40,531 bases of DNA. It comes from Yoonia sp. (GTDB lineage: Bacteria; Pseudomonadota; Alphaproteobacteria; Rhodobacterales; Rhodobacteraceae). The stretch covers positions 1,717-42,247 of the forward strand of contig NZ_JANQTS010000106.1 in NCBI RefSeq assembly GCF_030731595.1, in the 5' to 3' direction. A model generated the notes under the pieces. It saw only the letters and a list, made by a program, of their open reading frames with translations. It made no database searches and was not told where the DNA came from. The translations under genes were made by a program, and so were the position numbers. Shown here piece after piece: positions 8,721-18,174 of the stretch; the stretch's first letter is position 1; every line of letters starts with the position of its first letter.

Positions 8721-9230
8721 ATGAAAGCGCCACGCCACACCAGCACCACGCGCGGATTTTCCCGTGCGGCGACGTTGATGCAGACCAGCATTCGCAAAGC
8801 CAGCGAAGAGCGGGGCTTTGCCGTGACCCGCCTTTTGACCCATTGGGCCGAGGTGGTGGGCGAAGGGACAGCACGGATCGCGACGCCTGTGAACGTGAGC
8901 TATTCCAAAGGCGGCATGGGTGCGACGCTGACCCTGCTGACCACCGGGGCGCAGGCTCCCATGCTTGAAATGCAAAAAGAACAGATCCGCGAAAAGGTGA
9001 ACGCCTGCTATGGCTACCGCGCGATTTCGCGGGTGCGGATCACGCAGACAGCACCCACTGGCTTTGCCGAGGGGCGCGTGGCCTTTGCCCCTGCACCATC
9101 AGTGCAGAAAACGCCCGATCCAGCCGTGCAATCGGCGGCATTTGCCCTATCTGATGGAATAGAAAACGATGGCCTACGTGCTGCACTGGCGGCGCTGGGC
9201 GCAAATGTGTTAACGAAGCAGAAAAGCTGA
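8721..9230 (+). CDS. DUF721 (DciA-like) protein
   Basis: About 169 residues. The N-terminal half matches the DUF721 fold: a helix with RGFAVTRLLTHWAEVVGEGTA, then a beta strand (GATLTLLTTG) and MLEMQKEQIREKVNACYGYRAISRVRI. DUF721 includes DciA, which supports loading of the replicative helicase in many bacteria that lack DnaC. The C-terminal 60 residues are less conserved and probably flexible. It forms a rightward row with the DsbA-like gene 12 bp downstream. The family is clear. The helicase-loader role of this mutY-linked member is inferred from family knowledge. Confidence 0.85.
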   Translation: MKAPRHTSTTRGFSRAATLMQTSIRKASEERGFAVTRLLTHWAEVVGEGTARIATPVNVSYSKGGMGATLTLLTTGAQAPMLEMQKEQIREKVNACYGYRAISRVRITQTAPTGFAEGRVAFAPAPSVQKTPDPAVQSAAFALSDGIENDGLRAALAALGANVLTKQKS

Positions 9231-9242
9231 TCAGAGGTAGAT

Positions 9243-9908
9243 ATGGAACGCAGAACTCTTTTGGCCGCAGGCGGCGGCGCACTTGTTGCTTTGGGCGCAG
9301 GCTGGACACTCACACGGCCAGACGCGCAGACAGGTTTGCTGCCCGGTGCGGCTTTTGCACAAAGCACAGATGGCGCATCGGCTGAAGTGATTGAAATGGT
9401 GCAGGGGGATCCCGATGCGGCAGTCGAGGTGATCGAATATGCCTCATACACCTGCCCGCATTGTGCGTCGTTTCATGCGAACCAATACCCATTGTTGAAA
9501 GCCAACTACATCGAAACGGGCCGCATCCGTTTCGTTTACCGTGAGGTCTATTTCGACCGTCCCGGACTTTGGGCGTCGATGATCGCGCGCACCAACAACA
9601 ACCCAGAGTTTTTCTTCAACTTCTCAAGCCTGCTTTACGAACAGCAGCGCAATTGGCTGGCAAGCGGCGATCCGGTCACGATCGTGCAGGATCTGCGCAC
9701 CTTGGCTAAGACGGCTGGGCTGACGGACGCCGATCTGGATGCGACACTGACGAATGCTGCGAAGGCCGAAGCTTTGTTCACTTGGTACCAAGAGAACGCC
9801 GAGCGCGACAGCATTACCGGCACGCCGAGTTTCATGATAGATGGCACCAAGTATTCAAACATGGCCTATGATGAATTCGCTGGTATCCTTGACGGGAAGC
9901 TGGGCTAA
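9243..9908 (+). CDS. DsbA-family periplasmic thiol-disulfide oxidoreductase
   Basis: About 221 residues. The N-terminus (MERRTLLAAGGGALVALGAG) is an export signal or anchor with a twin-arginine-like RRTLL, suggesting Tat or Sec export. The thioredoxin-fold active site YTCPHCASFH places Cys71 and Cys74 at the redox centre, and GTPSFMIDG near the end gives the cis-proline loop. The helical insert between them is typical of the DsbA/Thioredoxin_4 family. It probably oxidises or shuffles disulfides in exported proteins; the cysteine-bearing exported proteins in this window are possible clients. It sits in the mutY-DUF721-DsbA neighbourhood. The exact DsbA subclass is not resolved. Confidence 0.9.
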   Translation: MERRTLLAAGGGALVALGAGWTLTRPDAQTGLLPGAAFAQSTDGASAEVIEMVQGDPDAAVEVIEYASYTCPHCASFHANQYPLLKANYIETGRIRFVYREVYFDRPGLWASMIARTNNNPEFFFNFSSLLYEQQRNWLASGDPVTIVQDLRTLAKTAGLTDADLDATLTNAAKAEALFTWYQENAERDSITGTPSFMIDGTKYSNMAYDEFAGILDGKLG

Positions 9909-9939
9909 GTCAGCCTTCGCATGAACTGAAAGACGTCAT

Positions 9940-11061
9940 ATGCAGCCTCTTGCGGGCCTGAAAGTTATCGAACTGGCCCGCATTCTTGCGGGCCCGATGG
10001 CGGGGCAGACCTTGGCCGACCTCGGGGCCGAGGTTATCAAAGTCGAAAGCCCGCAAGGTGATGACACCCGCCAATGGGGGCCGCCATTCATAGATCATGC
10101 CGGCGAGACGAGTGCCGCCTATTTCCATTGCTGCAATCGCGGCAAGAAATCCGTCGTGATTGATTTTCGTACGCCCGAAGGGCAGGCGCAGGTCAAACGG
10201 CTGGTCGCTGATGCCGATATCCTGATCGAGAATTTCAAGGTGGGTGGGCTGGCCAAATACGGGTTGGACTACGCAAGCCTTGCCTCGTTGAACCCCCGCC
10301 TGATCTATTGTTCGATCACTGGCTTTGGGCAGGATGGCCCATATGCCCAACGCGCGGGCTATGACTATATCATCCAAGGTATGTCGGGGCTGATGTCGGT
10401 GACAGGTGAACCAGAGGGGCAGCCACAAAAGGTCGGTGTCGCTGTGACGGATATCTTTACCGGCATCTACGCCTGCACCGGCATCTTGGCGGCGATCCAC
10501 CAGCGCCAAACGACCGGCAAGGGCCAGCATATCGACATGGCCTTGATGGATGTGGCCACCGCCGTGATGACCAATCAGGCCATGAATTATCTGGTGACGG
10601 ACAAAGCGCCCAAGCGTTTGGGCAATGCGCACCCCAATATCGTGCCGTATCAGGTGTTTGACTGTGCGGACGGACATATCATCGTGGCGAGCGGCAATGA
10701 CGGGCAATACCGCCAGTTTTGCGCATTGCTTGGATTGGCCGCGTTGGGAAATGATCCCGACTATGCGACCAATGCCTTGCGCCTCGAAAACCGCGTCATA
10801 CTTTCAGAACGCCTGACCGAAAAGACTCTAACATGGGCAAAAGCCGACCTTTTGGCCGCTTGCGAGACACATGGCGTGCCTGCGGGGCCGATCAACGACA
10901 TGGCGGAAACGTTTGCCGATCCGCAGGTCGTTTCCCGCGGGATGCGGGTTGATCTGGATGGCGTGCCGACCGTGCGCCTGCCGATCCGCTTTTCGGATGC
11001 GGATGTGGCGCCAAAGAAGGCCTCGCCCAAGCTGGGCGAAGATCAGGATTTGCTAGGCTAA
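9940..11061 (+). CDS. CaiB/BaiF-family (class III) CoA-transferase
   Basis: The 373-residue protein begins with the family signature [20 protein letters not shown], followed by [24 protein letters not shown] and [16 protein letters not shown]. Asp171 in VTDIFTG corresponds to the catalytic aspartate that forms the acyl-enzyme anhydride in formyl-CoA transferase. PAGPIND and RLPIRFSD in the C-terminal part are also typical. Such enzymes move CoA between carboxylic acids; the substrate cannot be told from sequence. The length is close to the usual 380-400. The stop codon TAA overlaps the convergent lpxK stop in CTAA. No acyl-CoA dehydrogenase or other pathway gene is adjacent. Confidence 0.9.
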   Translation: MQPLAGLKVIELARILAGPMAGQTLADLGAEVIKVESPQGDDTRQWGPPFIDHAGETSAAYFHCCNRGKKSVVIDFRTPEGQAQVKRLVADADILIENFKVGGLAKYGLDYASLASLNPRLIYCSITGFGQDGPYAQRAGYDYIIQGMSGLMSVTGEPEGQPQKVGVAVTDIFTGIYACTGILAAIHQRQTTGKGQHIDMALMDVATAVMTNQAMNYLVTDKAPKRLGNAHPNIVPYQVFDCADGHIIVASGNDGQYRQFCALLGLAALGNDPDYATNALRLENRVILSERLTEKTLTWAKADLLAACETHGVPAGPINDMAETFADPQVVSRGMRVDLDGVPTVRLPIRFSDADVAPKKASPKLGEDQDLLG

Positions 11062-12044
11062 AGCCCCAAGCGGTCAAAAGCTTGGTCGATCGGCCCCCAA
11101 TCCACCAATTGCAACCGCACGGGCAAGGTAAGCACCTTCATCCGAAAGCTGTCAGGCAGGCGGACCGCGTCTTTTTCAGTTGTGACAAGCTGCGCTTTGC
11201 GTGCTGATGCCTCGATCTCTAGCCGCTTCATCAGGGCATCGGTCAGTGGCTGGTGGTCGCCCAAAGCCTCGGCGCGCACGAGGTTTGCACCCATGTCGCG
11301 CAGAGTAACAAAGAACTTCTCCGGGTGTCCAATACCTGCAAAAGCCAACAACTTCAGATCGCGCCAGGGCATCCCTGTCGGCAAGGGGGCGAGGTGTCCC
11401 ACAAGGTGAGGGATATCCAATGGCCACTGGCTGGCAAACCTGTCTTGCGCATCAGGTGGGCCGATTGAAAGCACGAGATCGGCCCTTTTGAGTCCCGATT
11501 TCACCGTTTCGCGCAATGGCCCTGCGGGCATGACCCGCCCGTTGCCGAAACCGCGCATCGCATCGACCACAATGATGGAAAGATCCTTGGCGACATCGGG
11601 GTTTTGAAAACCGTCATCCAAGAGGATCACATCGGCACCCGCCTCTTGGGCGCATTTGACCCCTGCGGCGCGATCCTTGGCAACCCAGGTGGGGGCAAAG
11701 GCAGCCAACAGGAGTGGTTCATCGCCGGTCTGGTCTGCCTTGTGCTGGCGTTCATCGACCCGCACAGGGCCGTTCAGACTGCCGCCATAGCCCCGAGAGA
11801 CAACATGCGGGCTATGTCCGCGTGCCTTTAGCCGCTCGATCAGCGCAATCGTTGTGGGTGTCTTGCCGGTTCCGCCTGCATTGATATTGCCGATGCAGAT
11901 GACAGGAACCAGAGCTTTGATCTTGGCCGGCTGGCGGATACGGCGCGCGGTGCCTGCGGCATAGAGAGCGGCCAAGGGGGCAAGGCTGCGTGCCAGAAGC
12001 GTCGGCTGATCGGGCGGGGTGAACCAGAAGAATGGCGCGCGCAT
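11058..12044 (-). CDS. lpxK: Tetraacyldisaccharide 4'-kinase (lipid A synthesis)
   Basis: The 328-residue protein matches LpxK length. It phosphorylates the 4'-position of the lipid A disaccharide at the inner membrane. An N-terminal hydrophobic helix (about 18-31) precedes the Walker A region [12 protein letters not shown] at residues 52-63. HVVSRGYGG and the conserved LLDDGFQN (DDGFQ at 143-147) follow, then [21 protein letters not shown]. It lies one base after the Kdo transferase stop codon and is the last gene of a leftward operon. The pairing of a Kdo transferase with LpxK fits consecutive steps of Kdo-lipid A assembly. Confidence 0.95.
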   Translation of the reverse strand: MRAPFFWFTPPDQPTLLARSLAPLAALYAAGTARRIRQPAKIKALVPVICIGNINAGGTGKTPTTIALIERLKARGHSPHVVSRGYGGSLNGPVRVDERQHKADQTGDEPLLLAAFAPTWVAKDRAAGVKCAQEAGADVILLDDGFQNPDVAKDLSIIVVDAMRGFGNGRVMPAGPLRETVKSGLKRADLVLSIGPPDAQDRFASQWPLDIPHLVGHLAPLPTGMPWRDLKLLAFAGIGHPEKFFVTLRDMGANLVRAEALGDHQPLTDALMKRLEIEASARKAQLVTTEKDAVRLPDSFRMKVLTLPVRLQLVDWGPIDQAFDRLGL

Positions 12045-12045
12045 G

Positions 12046-13242
12046 TTACTGCACCAACTCTTCCAGACGCAGCAGAATAAAGGCCGCTATCCGATTTGTC
12101 ACACTGGCACCGCGCGATGTGACGTCCCATGCAGCATGGGCAATTTCAGCGGTTTTATCTGCGGACAAAAGTGTTTCTACAGTCGGCCCAAGGTCGGCCG
12201 CGGAGCGGATCAAACGTGAAGCACCGGCTGCGTTCAATCGGGCTGCATGGCGCTGGAACGGGGCAACTTGTGGGCCATAAAGCACAGCAGAACCGAGAGC
12301 AGTTGCTTCGAATGGGTCGCGGCAGCCGCCCCCATGCAGCGTGCCACCCATGTAGGTGATCGGAGCGATGCGGTACCATAGCCCAAGCTCTTCTTCGGTA
12401 TCCACAACATAGATTTGCGTTATGTCGGATGGCTTTGGCTCTTGAGAGCGCAGCGCCACATTGAGCCCGCGAAGCTGCATTTCTTCCGCAATGGCAATCG
12501 CCATGACCTGATGTTTCGGCACAACGATCAAAAGAAGGCGGTGCGCCCGTCTGCTGGCAAACTGGTGGGCTTTGCACAGGTCATCGGATTCCTCCAATTG
12601 CGTCGCGGCCGCAAGCCAGACAGGGCGCGTCCCGATGGCTCTGGCGACATCATTGCGCTCGGCCTCATTGCAGGGAAGTGTTGGTGCGCAGTCTTCCATA
12701 GGTCCCGTAATCAAGACCGCATCTTCGGGCGTGCCCGCACGGATCAGGCGTTCAGCGGCATGGCTATCAAGTGCGAGGACAGCTTCAAATTCTGACAAAA
12801 GTGACCGCATTGCTCCGGGCACCCAGGTCCCTGCGACGTGATCAAGCCCATCTGATGTGGCATCGACAAGAATGGCAGGAATATCAACCGAGCGCATTTC
12901 GGCGAGCAGGATCGGATCAAGATCACCTTTGATCCACACTGCCATAGCGGGACGCCAGTGCGCGATGAACGCGCGAATGTTTTCCTTGCCTTGTGGTTCG
13001 GGCAAGGCGCTTCCGGCGAGCTCTTGGTCCCAGTCCCGCATCGTCGCGATCACATGGATGGGGTCACCATCTTCCGATAGCTTGCGTCGCAATGTATCGA
13101 CAGCGGTCAGCTGATCAGCTTGACTACAGCGCGCCCAAATGATCGTCCCTGTAGGACGCGGCGGTTGTTTCGCGGGATTGAGCGGGCGTTCGGGCGCTCC
13201 CAAACCTGCCAGATAGGCCGCAATTGCGAGGGATCTTGCCAT
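12046..13242 (-). CDS. waaA: 3-deoxy-D-manno-octulosonic acid (Kdo) transferase, GT30 family, divergent
   Basis: The 398-residue protein has two Rossmann-like halves. The N-terminal half has [14 protein letters not shown], and the C-terminal half has [30 protein letters not shown], the GG..G..PFE/EA nucleotide-sugar site of GT30 enzymes. WaaA transfers Kdo from CMP-Kdo to the lipid A precursor. The usual N-terminal HAxSxGE signature, which supplies the general-base glutamate, is not conserved in this copy. The [12 protein letters not shown] segment likewise departs from the common AASTHPGEE. Position next to lpxK supports the assignment. It starts 22 bp after the DUF4170 stop and abuts lpxK. 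It might be a second, specialised Kdo transferase. Confidence 0.82.
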   Translation of the reverse strand: MARSLAIAAYLAGLGAPERPLNPAKQPPRPTGTIIWARCSQADQLTAVDTLRRKLSEDGDPIHVIATMRDWDQELAGSALPEPQGKENIRAFIAHWRPAMAVWIKGDLDPILLAEMRSVDIPAILVDATSDGLDHVAGTWVPGAMRSLLSEFEAVLALDSHAAERLIRAGTPEDAVLITGPMEDCAPTLPCNEAERNDVARAIGTRPVWLAAATQLEESDDLCKAHQFASRRAHRLLLIVVPKHQVMAIAIAEEMQLRGLNVALRSQEPKPSDITQIYVVDTEEELGLWYRIAPITYMGGTLHGGGCRDPFEATALGSAVLYGPQVAPFQRHAARLNAAGASRLIRSAADLGPTVETLLSADKTAEIAHAAWDVTSRGASVTNRIAAFILLRLEELVQ

Positions 13243-13264
13243 TCAGTTGTCCTAAAGACAGCCC

Positions 13265-13510
13265 TTAAGGATCGAGCTCTTCGGTCTTTGATGTTTCGAC
13301 TTCTTCATCACGCAACCTGTGAATATGTGCAATGAAATAACGCATATGCGCATTGTCGACGGTGCGCTGGGCGGCAGCTTTCCAGGCATTGTAGGCGGTC
13401 TCATAGTTGGGAAACATCCCCACGATATCGATCGCGTCGACATCCTTGAATGCGTTCTTGGTCGGGTCGATGAGCTCACCGCCAAAGACGAGGTGAAGAC
13501 GCTGTATCAT
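13265..13510 (-). CDS. DUF4170 protein
   Basis: About 81 residues from ATG 13510, which follows AAAGG with an 8-base gap. The sequence MIQRLHLVFGGELIDPTKNA, DAIDIVGMFPNYETAYNAWK and AQRTVDNAHMRYFIAHIHRL is typical of the small DUF4170 family of alphaproteobacteria. No function is established to my knowledge. It lies between the CysQ-like phosphatase gene and the Kdo transferase in one leftward operon, so a link to envelope synthesis is possible but inferred only from position. A charged C-terminal tail (RDEEVETSKTEELDP) is probably disordered. Confidence 0.85.
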   Translation of the reverse strand: MIQRLHLVFGGELIDPTKNAFKDVDAIDIVGMFPNYETAYNAWKAAAQRTVDNAHMRYFIAHIHRLRDEEVETSKTEELDP

Positions 13511-13547
13511 GTAAAAAACCTTTGTGTGTAGACGACTTGCCGCCACT

Positions 13548-14339
13548 CTAGGGGCTAGACCGCAGCGGCTCAAGTCGTGCAGAGAGTGCGGCATGTAATT
13601 CGGGGCCTGCGGTTAAGACGCCAGGCACCTGTGGGTGCGCATTGTTGAAGCGAAGTGGCGCGCCATGCTGGTCGGTAATGGTTGCGCCGGCCTCTTGTGC
13701 GATCAGCGCGCCTGCGGCGATGTCCCATTCCCAACTGGGCCGAAACGTAATCATCCCGTCAAACTGTCCTTGTGCCACCAGACACAGCCTGTAAGCGAGA
13801 GAGGACCGAAACGCGCGTTTGATCGGCGGCAGTTGCCCATCTTTCCAAAAACGCCCGTCAAAGTTTGGCTTTGCGCCAAGGATGATCGCGCCATCCAGTG
13901 CAGCACGGCTCACCTTTGCCGGTTTGTTATTCAACGTCGCACCCTGGCCGATTGCCGCTGCAAACATCATTTCTCGCATCGGCAAAAAGACAGCCGCTGC
14001 GATGGGCGCGCCATTTTCAACGATCGCAAGTGAGTGGGCCCAGTCTTTGTTACCATCGATGAAGGCGCGCGTGCCATCAATCGGATCGACAATGAACTGG
14101 CGGGCAGTCTGGAGGCGGGCAGCATTGTCTTCGGTTTCTTCGGATAGCCACCCGTAGTCAGGCCGTCCGGCCTGGAGGAAGCCTTCCAGCATAGCATTCA
14201 CGGCAAGATCTGCGGCGGTCACAGGACCAGCGCCGTCTGGTTTGTCTTTCACATCGGGGTTTTGCTGAAAGTACTGTTTTGCGATGTCGCCAGCACGTCG
14301 CGCGGCTGTAACGAGCAAATCAAGATCAGTCTCCGGCAA
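13548..14339 (-). CDS. CysQ/inositol-monophosphatase-family phosphatase
   Basis: The 263-residue protein has the metal-dependent lithium-sensitive phosphatase motifs: SEETED at about 66-71, DPIDGTRAF at 85-93 and SWEWDIAAGALIAQEAGA near the C-terminus. These bind the catalytic Mg ions. The family includes 3'(2'),5'-bisphosphate nucleotidase CysQ, which recycles PAP from sulfate assimilation, and inositol monophosphatases. Length and the DGTRAFIDG form favour the CysQ-like branch, but the substrate is not certain. Its start overlaps the 3' end of the tldE gene by 14 bp, so the two are co-translated. DUF4170 follows 37 bp downstream. Confidence 0.88.
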   Translation of the reverse strand: MPETDLDLLVTAARRAGDIAKQYFQQNPDVKDKPDGAGPVTAADLAVNAMLEGFLQAGRPDYGWLSEETEDNAARLQTARQFIVDPIDGTRAFIDGNKDWAHSLAIVENGAPIAAAVFLPMREMMFAAAIGQGATLNNKPAKVSRAALDGAIILGAKPNFDGRFWKDGQLPPIKRAFRSSLAYRLCLVAQGQFDGMITFRPSWEWDIAAGALIAQEAGATITDQHGAPLRFNNAHPQVPGVLTAGPELHAALSARLEPLRSSP

Positions 14340-15675
14340 GGGTCAGACCTTCGACGAGTAAAGATGGCACCACCCGCGACAAATGCATACGCCCGTCATT
14401 GGCGGGGACAATTGTTTTAAGCATATCACGCAGATTTCCAGCGACGGTACATTCGTTGACAGGGTATGTGATCTCTCCGTTCTCGACCCAGAAACCGGCG
14501 GCCCCGCGGGAATAGTCCCCCGTATTGGGATTGATGGTGGACCCGATCATCGATGTGACCAACAGGCCTGTTCCCATCTCTTTGACCAGATCGGCGCGGC
14601 TCTTGTCGCCTTGGCTCAGGGCGATATTGGTCAGGCTGGGTGACGGGGGCGATCCGGTTCCGCGGGAGGCATTGGCCGTGCTTGGCAAGCCCAGCTTACG
14701 CCCTGTCGCAAGGTCCAGCGTCCACCCCATCAGGATACCGTCATCAACAATCGCGCGTTGCGCGGTTGCGAGGCCCTCGGCGTCAAAAAGACGCGAGCCC
14801 GTCACCCGCGCGCGATGCGGGTTTTCGATGATCGACATCCCCTTGGGCAGTACCTGTTCGCCCATCGCATCGCGAAGCCAGCTGGACCCGCGTGCGATCA
14901 TCATCCCGTTGGTCGCCTGCAAGAGGCTCCCGATCAGGGCGCTGGCGACACGTTCGTCGAAAAGGACGGGATAGGCACCTGTCCGCGGCTTTTTCGCACC
15001 GATGCGTTCTACGGCGCGTTCGGCAGCGATGCGCCCGATTTCTTCGGCATCGCGCAAATCAGCCTGAAACACCCGGCTGTCATAGTCATAGTCGCGTTCC
15101 ATCCCCGACCCTGTGCCGCTGATGGCCACACAGGAAAGGCCACGGTCGCTGCGGGCATAGCCGGCGGAAAAACCGTTGCTGGCCGCCAGATGGATCCGGC
15201 GGCGGCCATAGCCTGCCGAGGCGGACTGCACCTGGCTGACACCGGGATTGCGCAATGCGGCGGCCTCTGCGCGGGCAGCATCGTCTTGCAGGGCGGCTGG
15301 GTCCGGTTCATCGCTGGGATCAAAGAGTTCCAGCGCTTCGGTGGCGATATTGGTGGTCAGCTGCGATGGATCGGCGAGCCCCGCATGGGGATCTTCGGGG
15401 GCTTCCTTGGCCATTGCGACAGCACGTTCTGCCATCTGCACAAGTGTCTGAGGCTTGGTGTCGGAGGACGACACGCAAGCCTGTCGTTTGCCGACAAAAA
15501 CCCGCAACCCAATGTCAATTCCTTCGGACCGTTCCGCCTGTTCCAGCGCGCCTTCGCGTACGGTGATGGAAATTGATGTCCCATCGACGGCAATCGCATC
15601 AGCGGCATCGGCACCCGCGTTCTTGGCGGCTTGCAAAATCTGGTCGGAAAGAGCGGAGAGTGATTGGGTCATCAT
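14326..15675 (-). CDS. pmbA: TldE/PmbA subunit of the TldD-TldE metalloprotease complex
   Basis: The 449-residue protein matches the PmbA/TldE family: SDQILQAAKNAGADAADAIA at the start, REGALEQAERSEGIDIGLRVFVG, GAYPVLFDERVASALIGSLL in the middle, and VPSLLVEGLTLAGD at the C-terminus. TldE lacks the HExxxH zinc site of its partner TldD, and I see no such motif here. The heterodimer degrades unfolded peptides and matures some peptide antibiotics in the cytoplasm. No tldD is present in the window. The first codons are ATGATG, so the start could be 15675 or 15672. It heads the leftward operon with the CysQ-like, DUF4170, Kdo transferase and lpxK genes. Confidence 0.92.
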   Translation of the reverse strand: MMTQSLSALSDQILQAAKNAGADAADAIAVDGTSISITVREGALEQAERSEGIDIGLRVFVGKRQACVSSSDTKPQTLVQMAERAVAMAKEAPEDPHAGLADPSQLTTNIATEALELFDPSDEPDPAALQDDAARAEAAALRNPGVSQVQSASAGYGRRRIHLAASNGFSAGYARSDRGLSCVAISGTGSGMERDYDYDSRVFQADLRDAEEIGRIAAERAVERIGAKKPRTGAYPVLFDERVASALIGSLLQATNGMMIARGSSWLRDAMGEQVLPKGMSIIENPHRARVTGSRLFDAEGLATAQRAIVDDGILMGWTLDLATGRKLGLPSTANASRGTGSPPSPSLTNIALSQGDKSRADLVKEMGTGLLVTSMIGSTINPNTGDYSRGAAGFWVENGEITYPVNECTVAGNLRDMLKTIVPANDGRMHLSRVVPSLLVEGLTLAGD

Positions 15676-15739
15676 TTGTCCTTTGTTTGATCCTTGACCT
15701 AGTGCGCAGGCGTCTGCCCTGCAAGGCTGCTGGCAAGGA

Positions 15740-15775
15740 CAAAAGAAAAGGGCGCAGATGTTGCCATCTGCGCCC
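15740..15775 (-). terminator. Rho-independent terminator after the DUF2125 gene
   Basis: A perfect 11-bp stem, GGGCGCAGATG with CATCTGCGCCC, and a 4-nt loop. Read leftwards it is followed by CTTTTCTTTTG, giving a T-rich tail. It separates the DUF2125 gene from the tldE operon. Confidence 0.85.
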
Positions 15776-15792
15776 CCGGTTCTTGAACGGGT

Positions 15793-17295
15793 TCAACGTA
15801 CCCGATTGCCGTTCACACGGACCTGACCGCCGGCATCGATCTCGACTGAGGTTTCCATCTGGTCATCACCGGTCGCACGGGCAAACATGCCCACCATCAT
15901 CCGTGCGCCCATCACGTCTTGCTCTGGTACCAGCCCCATCGCCACTAGATTGTCGAGCAGGCCGTTAAAGCCTGTGATCTCGACTCTTGCTTCGCCTTCT
16001 GGGCGCGGCAAGGGCGCAAAGCTCTGCATGTCTGTGTTGTCGAATGTAAATGCCCCGCTGCCAGAGACCTGCGCACCCGCCGCATCAATGTTGAGTGTTT
16101 CGAGGGTCACCTCTGAAAGCTCGAAAGGCATTTCGGCGTTCTCGAAGGCGTCTTGCTGTGCCGGATCGAACATATCGTAGAGCGATTTGGCTTTACCAGC
16201 GAGTGCGATCTGGATCGTTGCTGGATCGCGCGGCAAGACATTGCCGGCATCGAACAGATCCCAGATAGCGTCGCTGATTGACAGATCGACCATGTCAAGG
16301 TTGAACGCAAAGTCAGAGGGTTCGTCTGAAGCCCCTGTAGGCATTTGGAAACCTGCACCGTACTCGGCAAGATTGATCTCGATCGGGAGAGGAAAACCAC
16401 TGGAAAGGAAACTGAGCGCAACATCAACTGTGTTGCTGCTGTAGCCGAGCGCCGTGCTGTTCATTTCACCGGTAAAGGTCGAAGTCCCCGTGCTCATCGA
16501 ACCAGAGGTCTGATCCCCATCGGCGTTGATGTCGAACACAAAGTCGCCGCTGTCGATCGTATAACCGCCCGCAAAGGCAAAGCCCGCATTGATCATGGTG
16601 TCAGGGTCTTCGAAATTGGCATCCAGCGGCAATGTCATTGCGGCTTGGGTTTGCATGTCGACCATTCGGCCGCCAGCAGTGACATATTCGCCGTCGCCAC
16701 CCGGAATCTGAAAATCAACCAAAAGATCAATCGATGCAACCGTGCCGCTGTAGGTGATATCGCGCATCTCGCCAACTGCGGTCTGGTATGACAGCTTAAG
16801 ATCGTTGGCTGCGACCTCTACATCGCCGGTAAAGGTCACATCGGCGTCGACGACGTCGCGCAGCGCAACCTTGTACTGACTTGCCGTAATGTCGTAATCC
16901 AAAGCATCCGCATCACCGCTGACGATCATTTCCATATTCTGCTGGCTGATGTCGATCGTGATGACGACGCCATCTTCGCCTGTGACCGTGACGGGATAGC
17001 TTTCGTCCATCGTGACACGGACCGTACCGTCCGACTGCTCGTTAAAGGTAATCGCGCTCATCAGTGTTTCAGCGACGATGTCATCATCCGAGAATCTGAT
17101 GCCAAGATTGCGCACGGTAAGGGTACCGCTTGACGTTTCCTCTGCGCCGATGGTCACGCTGCCTTCGCCGTATTGGGCAAGCTGAGACTGCCAGTCTGCC
17201 CAAACCTGCGCCGCCGTCACTTCGGCATGCGCCGCGCCGCCAGCGATCAACGCAGCGAGGCAAACAGCGCTGCGCATTCCTGTTGAGTTGGTCAT
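15793..17295 (-). CDS. DUF2125 exported protein
   Basis: About 500 residues. A signal peptide covers about residues 7-24 (MRSAVCLAALIAGGAAHA); either Met1 or Met7 may start it. The mature part is acidic, rich in Asp, Thr and Ser, and built of alternating beta-strand-like segments (SVTIGAEETSSGTLTVRN, DVTFTGDVEVAANDLKLSYQ, MNSTALGYSSNTVDVALSFL). This resembles DUF2125 proteins of Rhodobacteraceae and the lipid-transfer style of large periplasmic proteins. No catalytic motif is visible and the function is unknown. It is single, with its own terminator, and divergent from the SDR gene across 120 bp. Confidence 0.82.
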   Translation of the reverse strand: MTNSTGMRSAVCLAALIAGGAAHAEVTAAQVWADWQSQLAQYGEGSVTIGAEETSSGTLTVRNLGIRFSDDDIVAETLMSAITFNEQSDGTVRVTMDESYPVTVTGEDGVVITIDISQQNMEMIVSGDADALDYDITASQYKVALRDVVDADVTFTGDVEVAANDLKLSYQTAVGEMRDITYSGTVASIDLLVDFQIPGGDGEYVTAGGRMVDMQTQAAMTLPLDANFEDPDTMINAGFAFAGGYTIDSGDFVFDINADGDQTSGSMSTGTSTFTGEMNSTALGYSSNTVDVALSFLSSGFPLPIEINLAEYGAGFQMPTGASDEPSDFAFNLDMVDLSISDAIWDLFDAGNVLPRDPATIQIALAGKAKSLYDMFDPAQQDAFENAEMPFELSEVTLETLNIDAAGAQVSGSGAFTFDNTDMQSFAPLPRPEGEARVEITGFNGLLDNLVAMGLVPEQDVMGARMMVGMFARATGDDQMETSVEIDAGGQVRVNGNRVR

Positions 17296-17415
17296 TCAAA
17301 TTCCCTTTCGTTATGCATCTTTCGGATCGGACCGTGGTTTCCTACTGTGAGGTTCAAGGTCGATAGTTTCGATTCACTTAGTATCTATCCCAAACATAGT
17401 CTGAAAGGGACCAGA

Positions 17416-18174
17416 GTGGAAAATATCAATATGAACGGTAAGACGGTTCTTATCACGGGTGCAAGCCGTGGCATTGGTGCGGCAGCGGCCTATGCTTTTG
17501 CCAAAGCTGGGGCCAACGTTGCTTTGGTTGCGCGCAGCACCGATGACATCGCCGAAATTGCTGGCGAAATTGGTGAAAAAGCGCTCGCGATTCCGTGTGA
17601 TGTGGCGCGCTATTCTGACGTGGCCTCTGCGGTTGCCGCGACAGCGCAGACATTCGGCGGTTTGGATGTGTTGATCAATAATGCCGGTGTCGTTGATCCG
17701 ATCGGGCACTTGCAGGACACGGACCCGCAAGTGTGGTCACGCACGATCGACATCAACGTCAAAGGGGTGATGCACGGGATGCATGCCACGATGCCGGGCA
17801 TGATTGCACAAGGCCACGGGACAATCATCAATATCTCGTCAGGTGCGGCCCATGGGCCGGTAGAGGGCTGGTCGGCCTACTGTAGCTCCAAAGCGGCGGT
17901 CTATATGCTGACCCGCGCTGCCGACAAAGAATCGCGCGACAAGGGACTGCGCATCATGGGGCTTTCGCCCGGGACGGTGGCGACCCAGATGCAGCGCGAT
18001 ATCAAGGCGTCGGGAATGAACCCTATTAGCCAATTGGACTGGTCTGTGCATATCCCACCAGAGTGGCCTGCGCAGGCCTTGGTCTGGATGTGCACGCCAG
18101 AGGCAGACGCTTTCTTGGGTGATGACATCAGTTTGCGCGAAGACGACATTCGCAGGAAGGTCGGCCTGATATGA
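17416..18174 (+). CDS. Short-chain dehydrogenase/reductase (SDR)
   Basis: About 252 residues. The N-terminus has the NAD(P)-binding TGASRGIGAAAA; NNAG follows near residue 90. The catalytic triad segment is NISSGAAHGP (Ser) and YCSSK (Tyr and Lys). SPGTVATQMQRD is the typical loop after the active site. The GTG at 17416 is preferred because AAGGGA ends five bases before it; ATG 17431 is an alternative five codons on. The SDR's substrate is not evident. Its TGA overlaps the next gene's ATG (ATGA), so it forms an operon with the enoyl-CoA hydratase homologue, suggesting an acyl-CoA or hydroxy-acyl substrate. Confidence 0.9.
   Translation: MENINMNGKTVLITGASRGIGAAAAYAFAKAGANVALVARSTDDIAEIAGEIGEKALAIPCDVARYSDVASAVAATAQTFGGLDVLINNAGVVDPIGHLQDTDPQVWSRTIDINVKGVMHGMHATMPGMIAQGHGTIINISSGAAHGPVEGWSAYCSSKAAVYMLTRAADKESRDKGLRIMGLSPGTVATQMQRDIKASGMNPISQLDWSVHIPPEWPAQALVWMCTPEADAFLGDDISLREDDIRRKVGLI

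Noticed and set aside
9910-10707. Open frame of 265 codons on the - strand
   Set aside because: Antisense to the CaiB-type CoA-transferase gene, which has all family motifs; no domain or ribosome-binding site.
14758-15576. Open frame of 272 codons on the + strand
   Set aside because: Antisense to the tldE/pmbA gene; no recognisable features.
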